Source: an uncultured Oscillospiraceae bacterium
GTDB lineage: Bacteria; Bacillota; Clostridia; Oscillospirales; Oscillospiraceae
DNA: 39,241 nt
Assembly (NCBI GenBank): GCA_944387205.1
Contig: CALXDZ010000008.1
Span: 1 to 39,241, forward strand
Direction: 5' to 3'
In this document: positions 19,039 through 26,993 of the stretch, piece by piece
Numbering within the stretch: the first letter of the stretch is position 1
How the letters are laid out: every line of letters begins with the position of its first letter
Made by a program: the position numbers and the translations under genes
The notes under the pieces: generated by a model
The model's database searches: none
What the model was told of the DNA's origin: nothing
What the model saw: the letters and a program-made list of their open reading frames with translations, nothing else

Positions 19039-20316
19039 GTGACACCTTATTCCAATATGACCCGCCAGGCCCTTGAGACCGAGCTCACCGCCGTCCGCGC
19101 CCGCTACGCCCAGCTCCAGGCTCTGCACCTGAACCTGAACATGGCCCGGGGCAAGCCCGGCAAGACCCAGCTGGACATGGTCAGCGACATCTTTAATGTC
19201 CTGACCCCCGACAGCGACTTCTCCTGCGACGGCATGGACGTGCGCAACTATGGCGAGCTGTGCGGCCTGCCTGCCGCCCGCCGGTACTGGGCTGATGTGC
19301 TGGGCTGCCGCCCGGAGCAGACGATCGTGGGCGGCAACGCCAGCCTGCAGCTGATGTATGACACCATCTCCAAGGCCTACACCCACGGCCTGCTTCACAG
19401 TCCCCGGCCCTGGTGCCGGGAGACAGAGCTCAAGTGGCTCTGCCCTGTCCCCGGCTATGACCGTCACTTCCAGGTCACCGAGGCCTTCGGCTTCCAGCTC
19501 ATCCCCATCCCCATGACCGAGACCGGCCCTGACATGGACGCGGTGGAGGAGGCGGTGAAGGACCCCGCCGTGAAGGGCATGTGGAACGTGCCCAAGTACT
19601 CCAACCCCGAGGGCGTCATCTACTCCCAGGAGACCGTGGAGCGTCTGGCCGCCCTCAAGCCCGCCGCCCCGGACTTCCTGCTCATGTGGGACAACGCCTA
19701 CTGCATCCACGAGTTTGAGGGGGAGTTCGTCCCCTTCCCCGACATCCTCAGTCTCTGCGCCCAGGCGGGCAATCCGGACATGGTCATCGAGTTCGCCTCC
19801 ACCTCCAAGGTGACCCTCCCTGGCGCCGGCATCTCCGTTCTGGCCGCCAGTGAGGCCAACATCGCCTATCTCAGCAAGCTCATGGGCGTGCAGATCATCA
19901 GCTTTGACAAGGTCAATCAGCTGCGCCACGTACTCTATCTCAAGGACAAGGCCCATACCCTGGAGCTGATGCGCCGCCACGCAGAGATTCTCCGCCCCAA
20001 GTTCCACGCGGTGCTGGACGCTCTGGACCGGGAGATCGCCCCCCTGGGCATTGCCTCCTGGAAGCGGCCCCACGGCGGCTATTTTGTCAGCCTGGACGCC
20101 ATGCCCGGCACCGCCAAGCGGACGCTGGAGCTGTGCCGGAAGGCAGGCGTCACCATGACCGCCGCCGGCGCCACCTTCCCCTACGGCAAGGACCCCCAGG
20201 ACAGCAATATCCGCATTGCTCCCTCCCTGCCGCCGGTGGCGGAGCTGGAGCAGGCCATCGATGTGCTGTGCGTGTGCCTGAAGCTCTCGGCGCTGGAAAA
20301 GCTGCTGGAGCAGTGA
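19039..20316 (+). CDS. Aspartate aminotransferase, type Ic (PF12897 family)
   Basis: A 425-residue PLP-dependent fold-type I aminotransferase. The overall pattern (LNMARGKPGKTQLD, then NVPKYSNPEGVIYS, WDNAYCIHEFEG) matches the Asp_aminotransf family once called Aminotran_MocR, whose studied member transaminates aspartate and 2-oxoglutarate. The PLP Lys is K257 in STSKVTLPGAG, with WDNAY supplying the PLP-contact Asp. The start is GTG after GGAAGG; an upstream in-frame TTG at 19003 precedes that ribosome site. Its place after pyrBI suggests aspartate supply for pyrimidines, although it has its own promoter. Substrate specificity is inferred from family. Confidence 0.87.
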   Translation: MTPYSNMTRQALETELTAVRARYAQLQALHLNLNMARGKPGKTQLDMVSDIFNVLTPDSDFSCDGMDVRNYGELCGLPAARRYWADVLGCRPEQTIVGGNASLQLMYDTISKAYTHGLLHSPRPWCRETELKWLCPVPGYDRHFQVTEAFGFQLIPIPMTETGPDMDAVEEAVKDPAVKGMWNVPKYSNPEGVIYSQETVERLAALKPAAPDFLLMWDNAYCIHEFEGEFVPFPDILSLCAQAGNPDMVIEFASTSKVTLPGAGISVLAASEANIAYLSKLMGVQIISFDKVNQLRHVLYLKDKAHTLELMRRHAEILRPKFHAVLDALDREIAPLGIASWKRPHGGYFVSLDAMPGTAKRTLELCRKAGVTMTAAGATFPYGKDPQDSNIRIAPSLPPVAELEQAIDVLCVCLKLSALEKLLEQ

Positions 20317-20350
20317 TCTTGTCCCATTTTTCCCTGACCCACGGAGGTGT

Positions 20351-21223
20351 ATGATGCGTTATTTCGGCAGTGTTTACCGTCCCCCCAGCGAGGCTTACAG
20401 TCTCATTGTGCAGGTGACCTACGGGTGTTCCCACAATACCTGCGCCTTTTGCAGTATGTACAAGGAAAAGCATTTTGCCCTGCGGCCCCTGGAGGAGGTG
20501 CTGGAGGACTTTGAAATGGCCCGAAAGACCTACCGGAAGGTGGGACGGGTGTTTCTGGCCGACGGCGACGCCTTGGTGCGCAAGGCCCAGGAGCTCTACG
20601 TGATCCTGGACCGGATCCGGGAGCTGTTCCCCGAGTGCGAGCGGGTCACCTGCTACGCCTCTCCCTCCAGCATCCAGATCCGGACGGAGGAGGAGCTGCG
20701 GACGCTGCGGGAAAAGGGCCTAACTATGGTCTACATGGGCCTGGAGTCCGGCAGCGACCAAGTGCTTCAGAAGATGAACAAGGGCCACACGGCGGCGGAG
20801 ATCATTGCCGCCGGGCAAAAGGTCCGCCGCTGCGGCATCGCCTTGTCCGTCACCGCCATCACCGGACTGGGCGGCCCAGAATTGCTCCGGGAGCACGCGG
20901 TGGAGACCGCCCGGGCCTTCAACGCCATGAATCCCGAGTATATCGGCATGCTGACACTGATGGTGGAGCCGGGAACGCCCCTGTACGACTGGGTACGTGC
21001 GGGGCAGTTCCAGCTGCTGACCACCCAACAGGTGCTGGAGGAGACGAAGCTGCTGGTGGAGCAGCTGGACACCCCCGGCAGCGTGTTCCGTATGAACCAC
21101 GCCTCCAACTATCTCAACCTCCGGGGCACCCTGAACCAGGACCGGGAGGCCATGCTGGCGGAGGTCCAGCGGGCCCTGGACGGCCAGACCGAGCTCAAGC
21201 CCGAGGGCTGGCGGGCCTTGTAA
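20351..21223 (+). CDS. Radical SAM protein of unknown function
   Basis: A 290-residue radical SAM enzyme. The [4Fe-4S] ligands are C26, C31 and C34, spaced CxxxxCxxC, rather than the commonest CxxxCxxC. The core continues through GRVFLADGDAL, VYMGLESGSD and the ITGLGG region of the Elp3/MiaB/NifB-type barrel. No B12-binding or extra iron-sulfur domain is visible. It starts 35 bp after the aminotransferase with GGAGG; ATG 20354 is an equally likely start. The reaction is not predictable from the sequence. Confidence 0.88.
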   Translation: MMRYFGSVYRPPSEAYSLIVQVTYGCSHNTCAFCSMYKEKHFALRPLEEVLEDFEMARKTYRKVGRVFLADGDALVRKAQELYVILDRIRELFPECERVTCYASPSSIQIRTEEELRTLREKGLTMVYMGLESGSDQVLQKMNKGHTAAEIIAAGQKVRRCGIALSVTAITGLGGPELLREHAVETARAFNAMNPEYIGMLTLMVEPGTPLYDWVRAGQFQLLTTQQVLEETKLLVEQLDTPGSVFRMNHASNYLNLRGTLNQDREAMLAEVQRALDGQTELKPEGWRAL

Positions 21224-21250
21224 AAGCGTTTCCTTCCCCGCACCCATAAA

Positions 21251-21282
21251 GGCCGGGGCCGCGGAAATCCGCAGCCCCGGCC
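21251..21282 (-). terminator. Terminator-like hairpin between convergent genes
   Basis: GGCCGGGGC and GCCCCGGCC form the base of a very stable hairpin, extended inward by TGCGGA/TCCGCG. On the minus strand it is followed by TTTA, and on the plus strand there is no T run. It lies between the radical SAM gene and the convergent Cys-rich gene and may serve both. Confidence 0.65.
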
Positions 21283-21323
21283 GATTCTATGCAAATGCCG
21301 CTCTTATAGCGGCGGGTCTTTCC

Positions 21324-21647
21324 TTATCGGCGGCAGCCACAGCTGCAGCCGCTGTCCTCAGCGCAGGCGATCTCCGCTGCGCCGGCAGTGGTATTGACGC
21401 CGTAGCACACGGGAATGGTCAGGCACACCTGCTGGGTCACAGTGAGGACACACAGGTTGCGGGAGGCGTCAGTCTGGCAGGTCACGGTGGGTGTGCCCTG
21501 ACAGCTGGTGGTGATCTCACCCAGGGTGGCAGCGGGACTGACCTCGATGGGGAGGCTCACCGACACACACTGATTGGCACTTTTATTACAACTGTCGGGA
21601 TGACAGCCACAGAGTTTCTGATAGGAAAGGGATTCATCGATACACAT
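21324..21647 (-). CDS. Cysteine-rich hypothetical protein
   Basis: A 107-residue protein with 14 cysteines, clustered at both ends (LCGCHPDSC near residue 12 and SGCSCGC at the C-terminus). A Thr/Val-rich beta-like middle lies between them. There is no signal peptide or membrane segment. I do not recognise the family. Cys-rich, beta-rich proteins without signal peptides are common in spore coats and exosporium of Clostridia, so that is a possible role only. The start ATG has an AGGTG site upstream. A CATACAAT element about 50 bp upstream resembles sporulation-sigma -10 boxes. Confidence 0.72.
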   Translation of the reverse strand: MCIDESLSYQKLCGCHPDSCNKSANQCVSVSLPIEVSPAATLGEITTSCQGTPTVTCQTDASRNLCVLTVTQQVCLTIPVCYGVNTTAGAAEIACAEDSGCSCGCRR

Positions 21648-21695
21648 ATCGTATTCACCTACTTATTGAGCTGCCCATTTTCATGGGTACAGACC

Positions 21696-21703
21696 ATTGT
21701 ATG
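21696..21703 (-). promoter_or_regulatory. Possible sporulation-type -10 (CATACAAT)
   Basis: On the minus strand CATACAAT matches the sigma-E -10 pattern CATACAnT, about 50 bp before the Cys-rich gene. No convincing -35 is visible at the expected distance. Just upstream of it (21705-21734) is a hairpin with arms GCCTCTG/CAGAGGC. The 216-bp divergent gap otherwise holds a weak plus-strand TAAGAT before the GIY-YIG gene. Confidence 0.3.
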
Positions 21704-21863
21704 CGCCTCTGCCTCCCAATGGGACCCCAGAGGCAAGGCGGATATCCATTGTGTGAAAAAGCCACAAGAGACAAGATTGTTTTTTGTGGGTTCCTCCATG
21801 GCTTTCTGGTGAAAAATGCGTTAAGATGGATTCGCCTGACGAATCGAGGAGGAGGGAAAACTC

Positions 21864-22151
21864 GTGGAGTGGTGGGTTTATATCCTGCACTGCGCCGATG
21901 GAAGCCTCTATACCGGCATCGCCCAGAATGTGGACCGGCGCGCCGCCGTCCACAACCGAGGCCAGGGTGCCAAATACACCCGCTCCCGCCTCCCTGTAAC
22001 AGTGGTATGGCGGGAGTCACAGCCGAACAAGAGTGCTGCGCTGCGCCGGGAAGCAGCCATCAAGCGCCTGCACAGGGAGGAAAAGCTGGCTTTGATCCAT
22101 GGCACAGTTCCCCTTGACATCATACAAGAGAGTGAGGCACAGATTCTATGA
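21864..22151 (+). CDS. GIY-YIG domain protein, UPF0213-like
   Basis: A 95-residue single-domain GIY-YIG protein. The signature is VYILHCADGSLYTGI at residues 5-19, followed by the conserved Arg and by AALRREAAIKRL with the catalytic-type Glu. Stand-alone members of this size have no firmly known role; a DNA-repair or nuclease function is assumed from the fold. The start is GTG after GGAGGAGGG. Its stop overlaps the next start as ATGA, so it is coupled to the EamA transporter gene. Confidence 0.88.
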   Translation: MEWWVYILHCADGSLYTGIAQNVDRRAAVHNRGQGAKYTRSRLPVTVVWRESQPNKSAALRREAAIKRLHREEKLALIHGTVPLDIIQESEAQIL

Positions 22152-23107
22152 ACACACCAAAGACAGGAGCCCTGAAAGGTATTTTGTGCACCGTGGTGGG
22201 CGGTATCTTCTGGGGATTTTCCGGCACCTGCGGCGAATATCTTTTCTCTCATTATGAAGTGAGCACCCTTTGGCTCACCTGTGTTCGTGAGCTGGGAGCC
22301 GGCCTGATCATGCTTCTTTTTGCGGTTGTCAAACGCGCCCCCGGACTCACCGGCATTTGGAAATCCCGGCGGGACGTGATACAACTGGTCCTTTTTGCCC
22401 TGGGCGGACTGGTGCTGTGCCAATACTCTTACATGACCGCTATCTCCTATACCAACGCGGGCACCACCACGGTACTGCAAAATCTGAATCTGGTGATCAT
22501 CATGGTGCTGGTGTGTTTTGCCGGACGGCGCTGGCCCAAGAAAAAAGAACTGCTGGCCGCGATTTTGGCAGTGACAGGTACATTTCTGCTGGCCACTCAC
22601 GGAGATCCGAGGCACATGGTTTTGTCCACCAAGGGCCTGCTGTGGGGGCTGACCACTGCCGGAGCCGTCACCATCTATACGCTTCTTCCTTCCCGCCTGA
22701 TCGCCAAATGGGGCAGCACAGTGGTCATGGGGTGGGGCATGCTGGTGGGCGGTATATGCCTTGCCTTGGGCACCCGAATCTGGCGGGAACAGGTGGAGCT
22801 CTCCCCAGGGCTCATTTTGACCGCAGGGGTCATCACCTTGCTGGGCACCGTGGTGGCCTTTGGCTTGTTCATGTACGGCATCTCTCAAGTAGGCCCGGTG
22901 CGGGCCAGTATGCTGGCCACCACGGAGCCGGTGTCCGCTGCTGTTTTCTCCGCGCTGTGGCTCCACACCTCTTTCCAGCCTATGGATCTTCTGGGCTTTG
23001 TCTGCATCCTGGCCACTGTTTTTCTTCTGGCCGGAAAGGACGAGCGCGCTGCCCAGCCGCCCTCCGACGGTGAGTCATCTCTGCCGTCTCAGGCGGAGGA
23101 GTCGTAA
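22148..23107 (+). CDS. EamA/DMT-family transporter
   Basis: A 319-residue integral membrane protein with ten predicted hydrophobic segments arranged as two EamA halves, typical of the drug/metabolite transporter superfamily. The first half begins GILCTVVGGIFWGFSGTCGEYLF and the second half begins near GLLWGLTTAGAVTIYTLL. These permeases export or import amino acids, sugars or other metabolites; the substrate here is not predictable. The C-terminus is a short polar tail rich in Ser and Glu. A bidirectional terminator follows. Confidence 0.9.
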   Translation: MNTPKTGALKGILCTVVGGIFWGFSGTCGEYLFSHYEVSTLWLTCVRELGAGLIMLLFAVVKRAPGLTGIWKSRRDVIQLVLFALGGLVLCQYSYMTAISYTNAGTTTVLQNLNLVIIMVLVCFAGRRWPKKKELLAAILAVTGTFLLATHGDPRHMVLSTKGLLWGLTTAGAVTIYTLLPSRLIAKWGSTVVMGWGMLVGGICLALGTRIWREQVELSPGLILTAGVITLLGTVVAFGLFMYGISQVGPVRASMLATTEPVSAAVFSALWLHTSFQPMDLLGFVCILATVFLLAGKDERAAQPPSDGESSLPSQAEES

Positions 23108-23128
23108 AACAGTCTTCTTAAAACAGGA

Positions 23129-23158
23129 AAAGAGCATCCCCAAGGGGATGCTCTTTTT
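23129..23158. terminator. Bidirectional terminator
   Basis: AGAGCATCCCC and GGGGATGCTCT form an 11-bp stem with a short AA loop, followed by TTTTT on the plus strand and TTTT on the minus strand. It separates the convergent EamA gene and the small membrane protein gene. Confidence 0.9.
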
Positions 23159-23195
23159 TCTGCATCACAGGACGAAGGGGTCCTTGGAAGGAAGC

Positions 23196-23378
23196 TTATT
23201 CCTCGTACAGTTCCTCATCGTCGTAGTCGTCGTATTCGCTGCCGCGCTTTGCAAGGCGCTTGCCGCAGCAGCACTTTTCCGCCACATCACTCCAGCTGCC
23301 CACCACCAGGCACACCAGGGCCGCCAGGGCCAGGCCAGCCGCCACAAGCTTCAATACGAAACGAGCCGTTCGATTCAT
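23196..23378 (-). CDS. Small single-span membrane protein
   Basis: A 60-residue protein with one hydrophobic helix (about 7-27) followed by a CCCG cluster, a basic stretch (KRLAKRG) and an acidic tail rich in Asp, Glu and Tyr. I recognise no family. The chosen ATG follows AAGGAGG with a suitable gap, whereas an ATG 33 bp upstream has no site. It has its own short gap from the VOC gene and ends at the bidirectional terminator. Confidence 0.72.
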   Translation of the reverse strand: MNRTARFVLKLVAAGLALAALVCLVVGSWSDVAEKCCCGKRLAKRGSEYDDYDDEELYEE

Positions 23379-23491
23379 CCTGAAAACCTCCTTCGTTCTC
23401 CATAAGGGCACTGCCCTCTCAGCATTTCAGTATACCGGATTTACCTGGAAAATACAATCACTTTTTCAAATATTCCCAGCCGGCACCTCTA

Positions 23492-23857
23492 TCAGTCCTT
23501 CTTGGGCACGATCTCCAGCCAGTACCCATCCGGGTCCGAGATGAAGTAGATACCCATGGCCGGGTTTTCAAAGCAGACGCAGTCCATCTCCTTGTGGTAC
23601 GCCAGGGCAGCATCCATATCGTCGGTCTCAAAGGCCAGGTGGAACTCGTTCTCTCCCAGGTCATAGGGCTGGGGATGGCCCTTGAGCCAGGTCAGCTCCA
23701 ACAGGTGCTGTCCCAGTCCGTCTCCCAAAAAGACAATGGTGAAATTCTCTGTCTCCTTCCGGCGGATCTCCTTCAGACCCAGGGCCTTGTCATAAAAGGC
23801 CAAGCTCTGCTCCAGATTCGACACATTGAGGTTGTTGTGTACCATTTTGAATGTCAT
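23492..23857 (-). CDS. VOC-family (glyoxalase-like) protein
   Basis: A 121-residue vicinal-oxygen-chelate fold protein. It shows the two beta-alpha-beta-beta-beta repeats, starting MVHNNLNVSNLEQSLAFYDKALG, and the second-half DPDGYWLEIV motif. Possible metal ligands are His7 and the Glu in the last motif. It resembles lactoylglutathione lyase, but small VOC proteins have diverse roles. The preceding glycosyltransferase stop overlaps an ATG at 23866; I prefer the ATG at 23857 because it is about 11 bases from the AAAAGGAG site, whereas 23866 is too close. Confidence 0.85.
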   Translation of the reverse strand: MTFKMVHNNLNVSNLEQSLAFYDKALGLKEIRRKETENFTIVFLGDGLGQHLLELTWLKGHPQPYDLGENEFHLAFETDDMDAALAYHKEMDCVCFENPAMGIYFISDPDGYWLEIVPKKD

Positions 23858-23862
23858 GTTTC

Positions 23863-25014
23863 TCATTGCTCCTTTTCCGGTTCCTGTTCTTGCCTGCGGC
23901 AGAGGTTGATGACTGTGGTCATGATCTGCTCCGCTCCGTCCGGCGGGATCTGGGCCCGCTGGCGGGCCACCATGGCCTCCCGCTCCGGCGGGTGCACCAG
24001 CAGCCAAGCAGCCTCCCGAGCCGCCGCCTTGGGGGTGGGACCATAGCGGGAAAGCCCATGCTCCTGGAAAAAGGCCACGTTCCGCTCCTCCCAGCCGGGG
24101 ATGGGCGTGGTGTGGACCAAGGGAATGCCCCGCACCGCCGCCTCCGTGGTGCTCAGGCCTCCGGGCTTGGAGATGAGCACGTCCGAGGCATCCATATACA
24201 GTTCCACTTCCCGGGTGAAGTCCAGCACCCGGATATTAGGGCAAGGACTAAACTCCGCCCGCAGTGTATCCTTGAGCTTTTGATTGTTGCCCCCCAAGAC
24301 CAGGATCAGCGTCTCCCGGGGCAGCTGCTGCAGCAGCTCCAAAAGCAGCCCCGGCACGTCGCCAAAGCCCATGGAGCCGGTCATCACCAGCACCGCCTGG
24401 GGCTCCTGAGGCAGTCCCAGGCATCGGCGGGCCTCCTGCCGGTCCAGATGCCGGGAAAACCGGCGGGCCACCGGGATTCCCGTGGGAAAGAGGCGGGCAT
24501 AGGGCACATGGGCCTCCACGAACTCCCGCCGCAAGGTGGGATGGGGAATGAAATAGCCGTCCAGGTCCGTCTCATTCACATAGGGCGCGCAGCTGTAATC
24601 CGTGGCCACAAAGAAGGCGGGAAAATTTTTGGAGAAACTGCGCTTCACCTCCGTCATGGCCAGAGCCGGGAACACATGGGTGCAGATGACGGCATCGACG
24701 TGCCGCTCAGACACATAGCGATAGACCCGATGGGCATACCGGGCATTGATGCGGTAGCACAGGGATTCGCGATGCTCCCGGGGCGGGCGCTCCGCCAGCG
24801 CATTGCCCAGAGCGAACAACTCCGGGGCGTAGAGAGCCCCTTTCACATGGATATCCGCCACTGCCTTGGATTTCCAAGGAGCGTCAAAGGACAGTCCGTC
24901 CAGCATCTCGCCCCAGATGCTCCGCTCTCCCGCGGCCTCCAGGATGGCGCGGCCCGCTGTATTGTGGCCGCCGCCGTTGTTGCTGGACAAGACAAGAATT
25001 TTCAATGGTTTCAT
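23863..25014 (-). CDS. UgtP/MGDG-synthase-like glycosyltransferase
   Basis: A 383-residue GT-B glycosyltransferase of the family 28 type that includes diacylglycerol glucosyltransferases and MurG. The N-terminal GGGHNTAGRAI loop is the acceptor-side glycine motif, and VICTHVFPA and TDYSCAPY follow. The donor-binding half has VMTGSMGFGD, LILVLGGNNQKL and SKPGGLSTTEA. It probably transfers a sugar to a membrane lipid. It overlaps the CrtO-like gene by four bases (ATGA), which suggests the two act on the same product. Donor sugar and lipid acceptor are unknown. Confidence 0.9.
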   Translation of the reverse strand: MKPLKILVLSSNNGGGHNTAGRAILEAAGERSIWGEMLDGLSFDAPWKSKAVADIHVKGALYAPELFALGNALAERPPREHRESLCYRINARYAHRVYRYVSERHVDAVICTHVFPALAMTEVKRSFSKNFPAFFVATDYSCAPYVNETDLDGYFIPHPTLRREFVEAHVPYARLFPTGIPVARRFSRHLDRQEARRCLGLPQEPQAVLVMTGSMGFGDVPGLLLELLQQLPRETLILVLGGNNQKLKDTLRAEFSPCPNIRVLDFTREVELYMDASDVLISKPGGLSTTEAAVRGIPLVHTTPIPGWEERNVAFFQEHGLSRYGPTPKAAAREAAWLLVHPPEREAMVARQRAQIPPDGAEQIMTTVINLCRRQEQEPEKEQ

Positions 25015-25517
25015 TGCGGCAATGCTTCCTCGATGGTCTTTTTCAACTGCTCCCGCTGCGCCATCCGCTCATAGAGCCGAAGCAGCCGGGGACGATTGTA
25101 ACGCTGGATCAGAATAAAAGGCAGATTGGAAAGGCCGTAAAGCACTGTCATCACAATACTCCAGGGCTTTTTCATCACCACCAGCAGCACCGGGCTGACG
25201 AGCCACAGCAGCCAGTGGATCAGCTCCGCCACGCAGGTCTCCTGCACCAGGCGCAGCAGGTGCGCCGCCGTCCGCTCCCCAGCCAGGGTTTTGGGCTCCA
25301 TGTCCTTAGCGTGGCGGCTGGCGTCGGGCAGATGGTTCTTCCACCACTCAATGCCCACCTTCCGGTAGATCCGCCCCTCCTTTTCCCAGGAAAAGGAACA
25401 CCAGAGTACCGCCTTCGGAGAAAACCAGCGGCGCGGCAGCGCCTCACCCAAAACGTGGGCCAGCACACCGATGCCGGCCACTGTCGCTACAAATCTGTCC
25501 ATCTGCTTCCAAAACAT
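25011..25517 (-). CDS. CrtO-like acyltransferase (glycosyl-4,4'-diaponeurosporenoate acyltransferase family)
   Basis: A 168-residue membrane-associated protein. The block EKEGRIYRKVGIEWWKNHLPDASR matches the hallmark of the CrtO family (in staphyloxanthin synthesis, acylation of a glycosylated carotenoid), and IQRYNRPRLLRL fits its C-terminal motif. Hydrophobic segments are near 10-25, 98-115 and 120-137. No carotenoid synthesis genes are nearby, so the acceptor may be another glycolipid. The start is uncertain: ATG 25517 lacks a strong ribosome site, and an in-frame ATG at 25502 is possible. It is coupled to the downstream glycosyltransferase. Confidence 0.75.
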   Translation of the reverse strand: MFWKQMDRFVATVAGIGVLAHVLGEALPRRWFSPKAVLWCSFSWEKEGRIYRKVGIEWWKNHLPDASRHAKDMEPKTLAGERTAAHLLRLVQETCVAELIHWLLWLVSPVLLVVMKKPWSIVMTVLYGLSNLPFILIQRYNRPRLLRLYERMAQREQLKKTIEEALPQ

Positions 25518-25549
25518 ATCTATTCTATGCGGCCTCTACGGCCTTCTCC

Positions 25550-26137
25550 TCACTGTTGTTCCACTGTCTTCAGGCAATCTCTGGCGAACCGGCGGGCCCG
25601 GTCCGCCTTCTCCTGATCCATGAAAACGGTGTCATATCCCATATGGCGCTCCGCCAGCATCCCCAGCCACTTGAGCTTGGAGTGGCGGCAATAGCGCCGC
25701 AGTCCTTCGGCCAGCAGGTCCGCCCCCTTCTCCGGCGGGTAGCCGCAGGTAGTCACTAAAGCCACCGACTTGCCCGCCCACAGGGCAGGGCCCCGCTTGG
25801 CACCGTAATACTTATTCATGCCGTAGACCATCCAGTCCAGCAGTACCTTCATAGGCGGCGTACAGTACCAGGAGTACACCGGTGTGGCCAGTACCAACAG
25901 ATCTGCAGCCAAAATGGCGTCAAAGAGCATCTGACAGTCGTCCTGCCAGTGACAGCCAAAGACGGTCCAGTCCTCCTGACAGCGGCGGCAGGCGGTACAG
26001 GGATGCAGGTCCAGATCATAGAGCCAGTGACAGTTCCACACTGCACCCTGTTCATTCAGCTCCTGGCAGAAGGGTTCCAGCAGCGCCGCCGTGTTGCCCT
26101 TCTTCCTGGGACTGCCCATCAGGATCTCCACACGCAT
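25550..26137 (-). CDS. Flavodoxin-like NADPH-dependent FMN reductase
   Basis: A 195-residue flavoprotein of the iron-sulfur-flavoprotein/NADPH-FMN reductase type. The FMN phosphate loop is GSPRKKGNTAALL at residues 9-21, followed by LATPVYSW. A compact Cys motif C47xxC50xxC53 (HPCTACRRC) precedes DDCQ, similar to the cluster-binding region of iron-sulfur flavoproteins. It lies 32 bp upstream of the CrtO-like gene on the same strand. The ATG follows AAGGGAGGAG. Electron partner unknown. Confidence 0.88.
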   Translation of the reverse strand: MRVEILMGSPRKKGNTAALLEPFCQELNEQGAVWNCHWLYDLDLHPCTACRRCQEDWTVFGCHWQDDCQMLFDAILAADLLVLATPVYSWYCTPPMKVLLDWMVYGMNKYYGAKRGPALWAGKSVALVTTCGYPPEKGADLLAEGLRRYCRHSKLKWLGMLAERHMGYDTVFMDQEKADRARRFARDCLKTVEQQ

Positions 26138-26167
26138 CCCCTACGCTCCTCCCTTTTAGCTTCTCCG

Positions 26168-26200
26168 AAAGCAGGATCTGTCATTCCAGATCCTGCTTTT
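26168..26200. terminator. Terminator hairpin between two minus-strand genes
   Basis: AAAGCAGGATCTG and CAGATCCTGCTTT form a 13-bp perfect stem with a 6-base loop. It has a T-rich tail on the plus strand and a TTT tail on the minus strand. It most likely ends the transcript of the 73-residue protein gene. Confidence 0.75.
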
Positions 26201-26208
26201 CTTTTTCT

Positions 26209-26430
26209 CTACTCCTTATCCGGCATCAGGCTCAAAAACTTGGCCATCAGAGGCGCGTAGGTCATGGCGAATACCGCGGAAGCCGCTGCAGCCACTCCCT
26301 TTTTCCGCCGCTGGGGGATGCACAGGCCGATCAATACCCCCATGGCGCACAGACACAGCTTCACCAGCGCCAGATCCCGCCAGGTGGCCGCCGCGATCCA
26401 GCGGTCAGCCCAGTCAAACAGCTTTCTCAT
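26209..26430 (-). CDS. Small two-span membrane protein
   Basis: A 73-residue protein with two hydrophobic segments (about 20-38 and 48-66) joined by the basic loop PQRRKKG. The N-terminus RKLFDWADRWI is amphipathic. Similar small proteins are sometimes labelled as phosphate permease-related in Clostridia, but nothing visible supports transport. It has a good ribosome site (AAGGAGGAG), its own promoter and its own terminator, so it is a real monocistronic gene. Confidence 0.78.
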   Translation of the reverse strand: MRKLFDWADRWIAAATWRDLALVKLCLCAMGVLIGLCIPQRRKKGVAAAASAVFAMTYAPLMAKFLSLMPDKE

Positions 26431-26762
26431 GGTATGCTCCTCCTTAATATGCCGCAGGCGCTCCGGAGCGCTCTTTGTTGGCAGAGATTTTTATTATTAT
26501 AGCATCTTATCGCCTTTGGGTCAAAGACAATCCGTCCGTCATTTGTAAACTTTTCTTGTCTTTCCATCCTCTGGAAGCTTTTTTACCTTTGCTCTTTTTT
26601 CCTGGAAACGCTGAATTTTACCAAATATTTACTCGCTCCTGCTTGTGGCTCAGAGGAATTTGCGGTTTACTGAATGCGTAGAATAAAAGCCCATCGGCAG
26701 CGCCGCCCCGGAAAAAAAGCGGAGCAGTTTGCGCCGGTCAGGAGAGGAGGTCCTGTTTTTTT
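26431..26762. other. Divergent intergenic region
   Basis: This 332-bp gap contains the minus-strand promoter for the 73-residue protein and, in its leader, a perfect palindrome GCGCTCCGGAGCGC (26458-26471). A plus-strand TAGAAT near 26681 could be the -10 for the small protein at 26763, but no good -35 accompanies it. The rest is AT-rich with no ORF or RNA that I recognise. Confidence 0.5.
26496..26524 (-). promoter_or_regulatory. Promoter of the 73-residue membrane protein gene
   Basis: On the minus strand TTGACC and a perfect TATAAT are separated by 17 bp, about 65 bp before the start codon. Confidence 0.8.
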
Positions 26763-26945
26763 ATGGACGTGGTTTTCCTGTGGTCCGCCGGTCTCTTTGC
26801 GGCAGGGACCGCCGCGCTGTTTCCCCGCTTTTTGTCCCGCCCCGGCAGTCAGGAACTGCTGCGGGTGCGGCTGTGGGGACTGGTGAGCGGTCTGTGTCTA
26901 GCCGCCGGAACCATGCTGGCCCTGCTGGCACTTCTGCTGCGATAA
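26763..26945 (+). CDS. Small two-span membrane protein
   Basis: A 60-residue hydrophobic protein with two helices (about 3-20 and 37-58) and little else; no family recognised. GAGGAGG lies 13 bases upstream of the ATG, a slightly long gap. A terminator begins immediately after the stop codon, which supports a real short transcript. Confidence 0.55.
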   Translation: MDVVFLWSAGLFAAGTAALFPRFLSRPGSQELLRVRLWGLVSGLCLAAGTMLALLALLLR

Positions 26946-26985
26946 AAAATGCCGGAGTCCTGACAGATCAGGGCTCCGGCATTTT
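26946..26985. terminator. Bidirectional terminator between convergent genes
   Basis: AAAATGCCGGAG and CTCCGGCATTTT form a 12-bp stem, with a TCCTGA/TCAGGG inner extension, and give T runs on both strands. It serves the small membrane protein gene and metH. Confidence 0.9.
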
Positions 26986-26993
26986 GCCGCATG

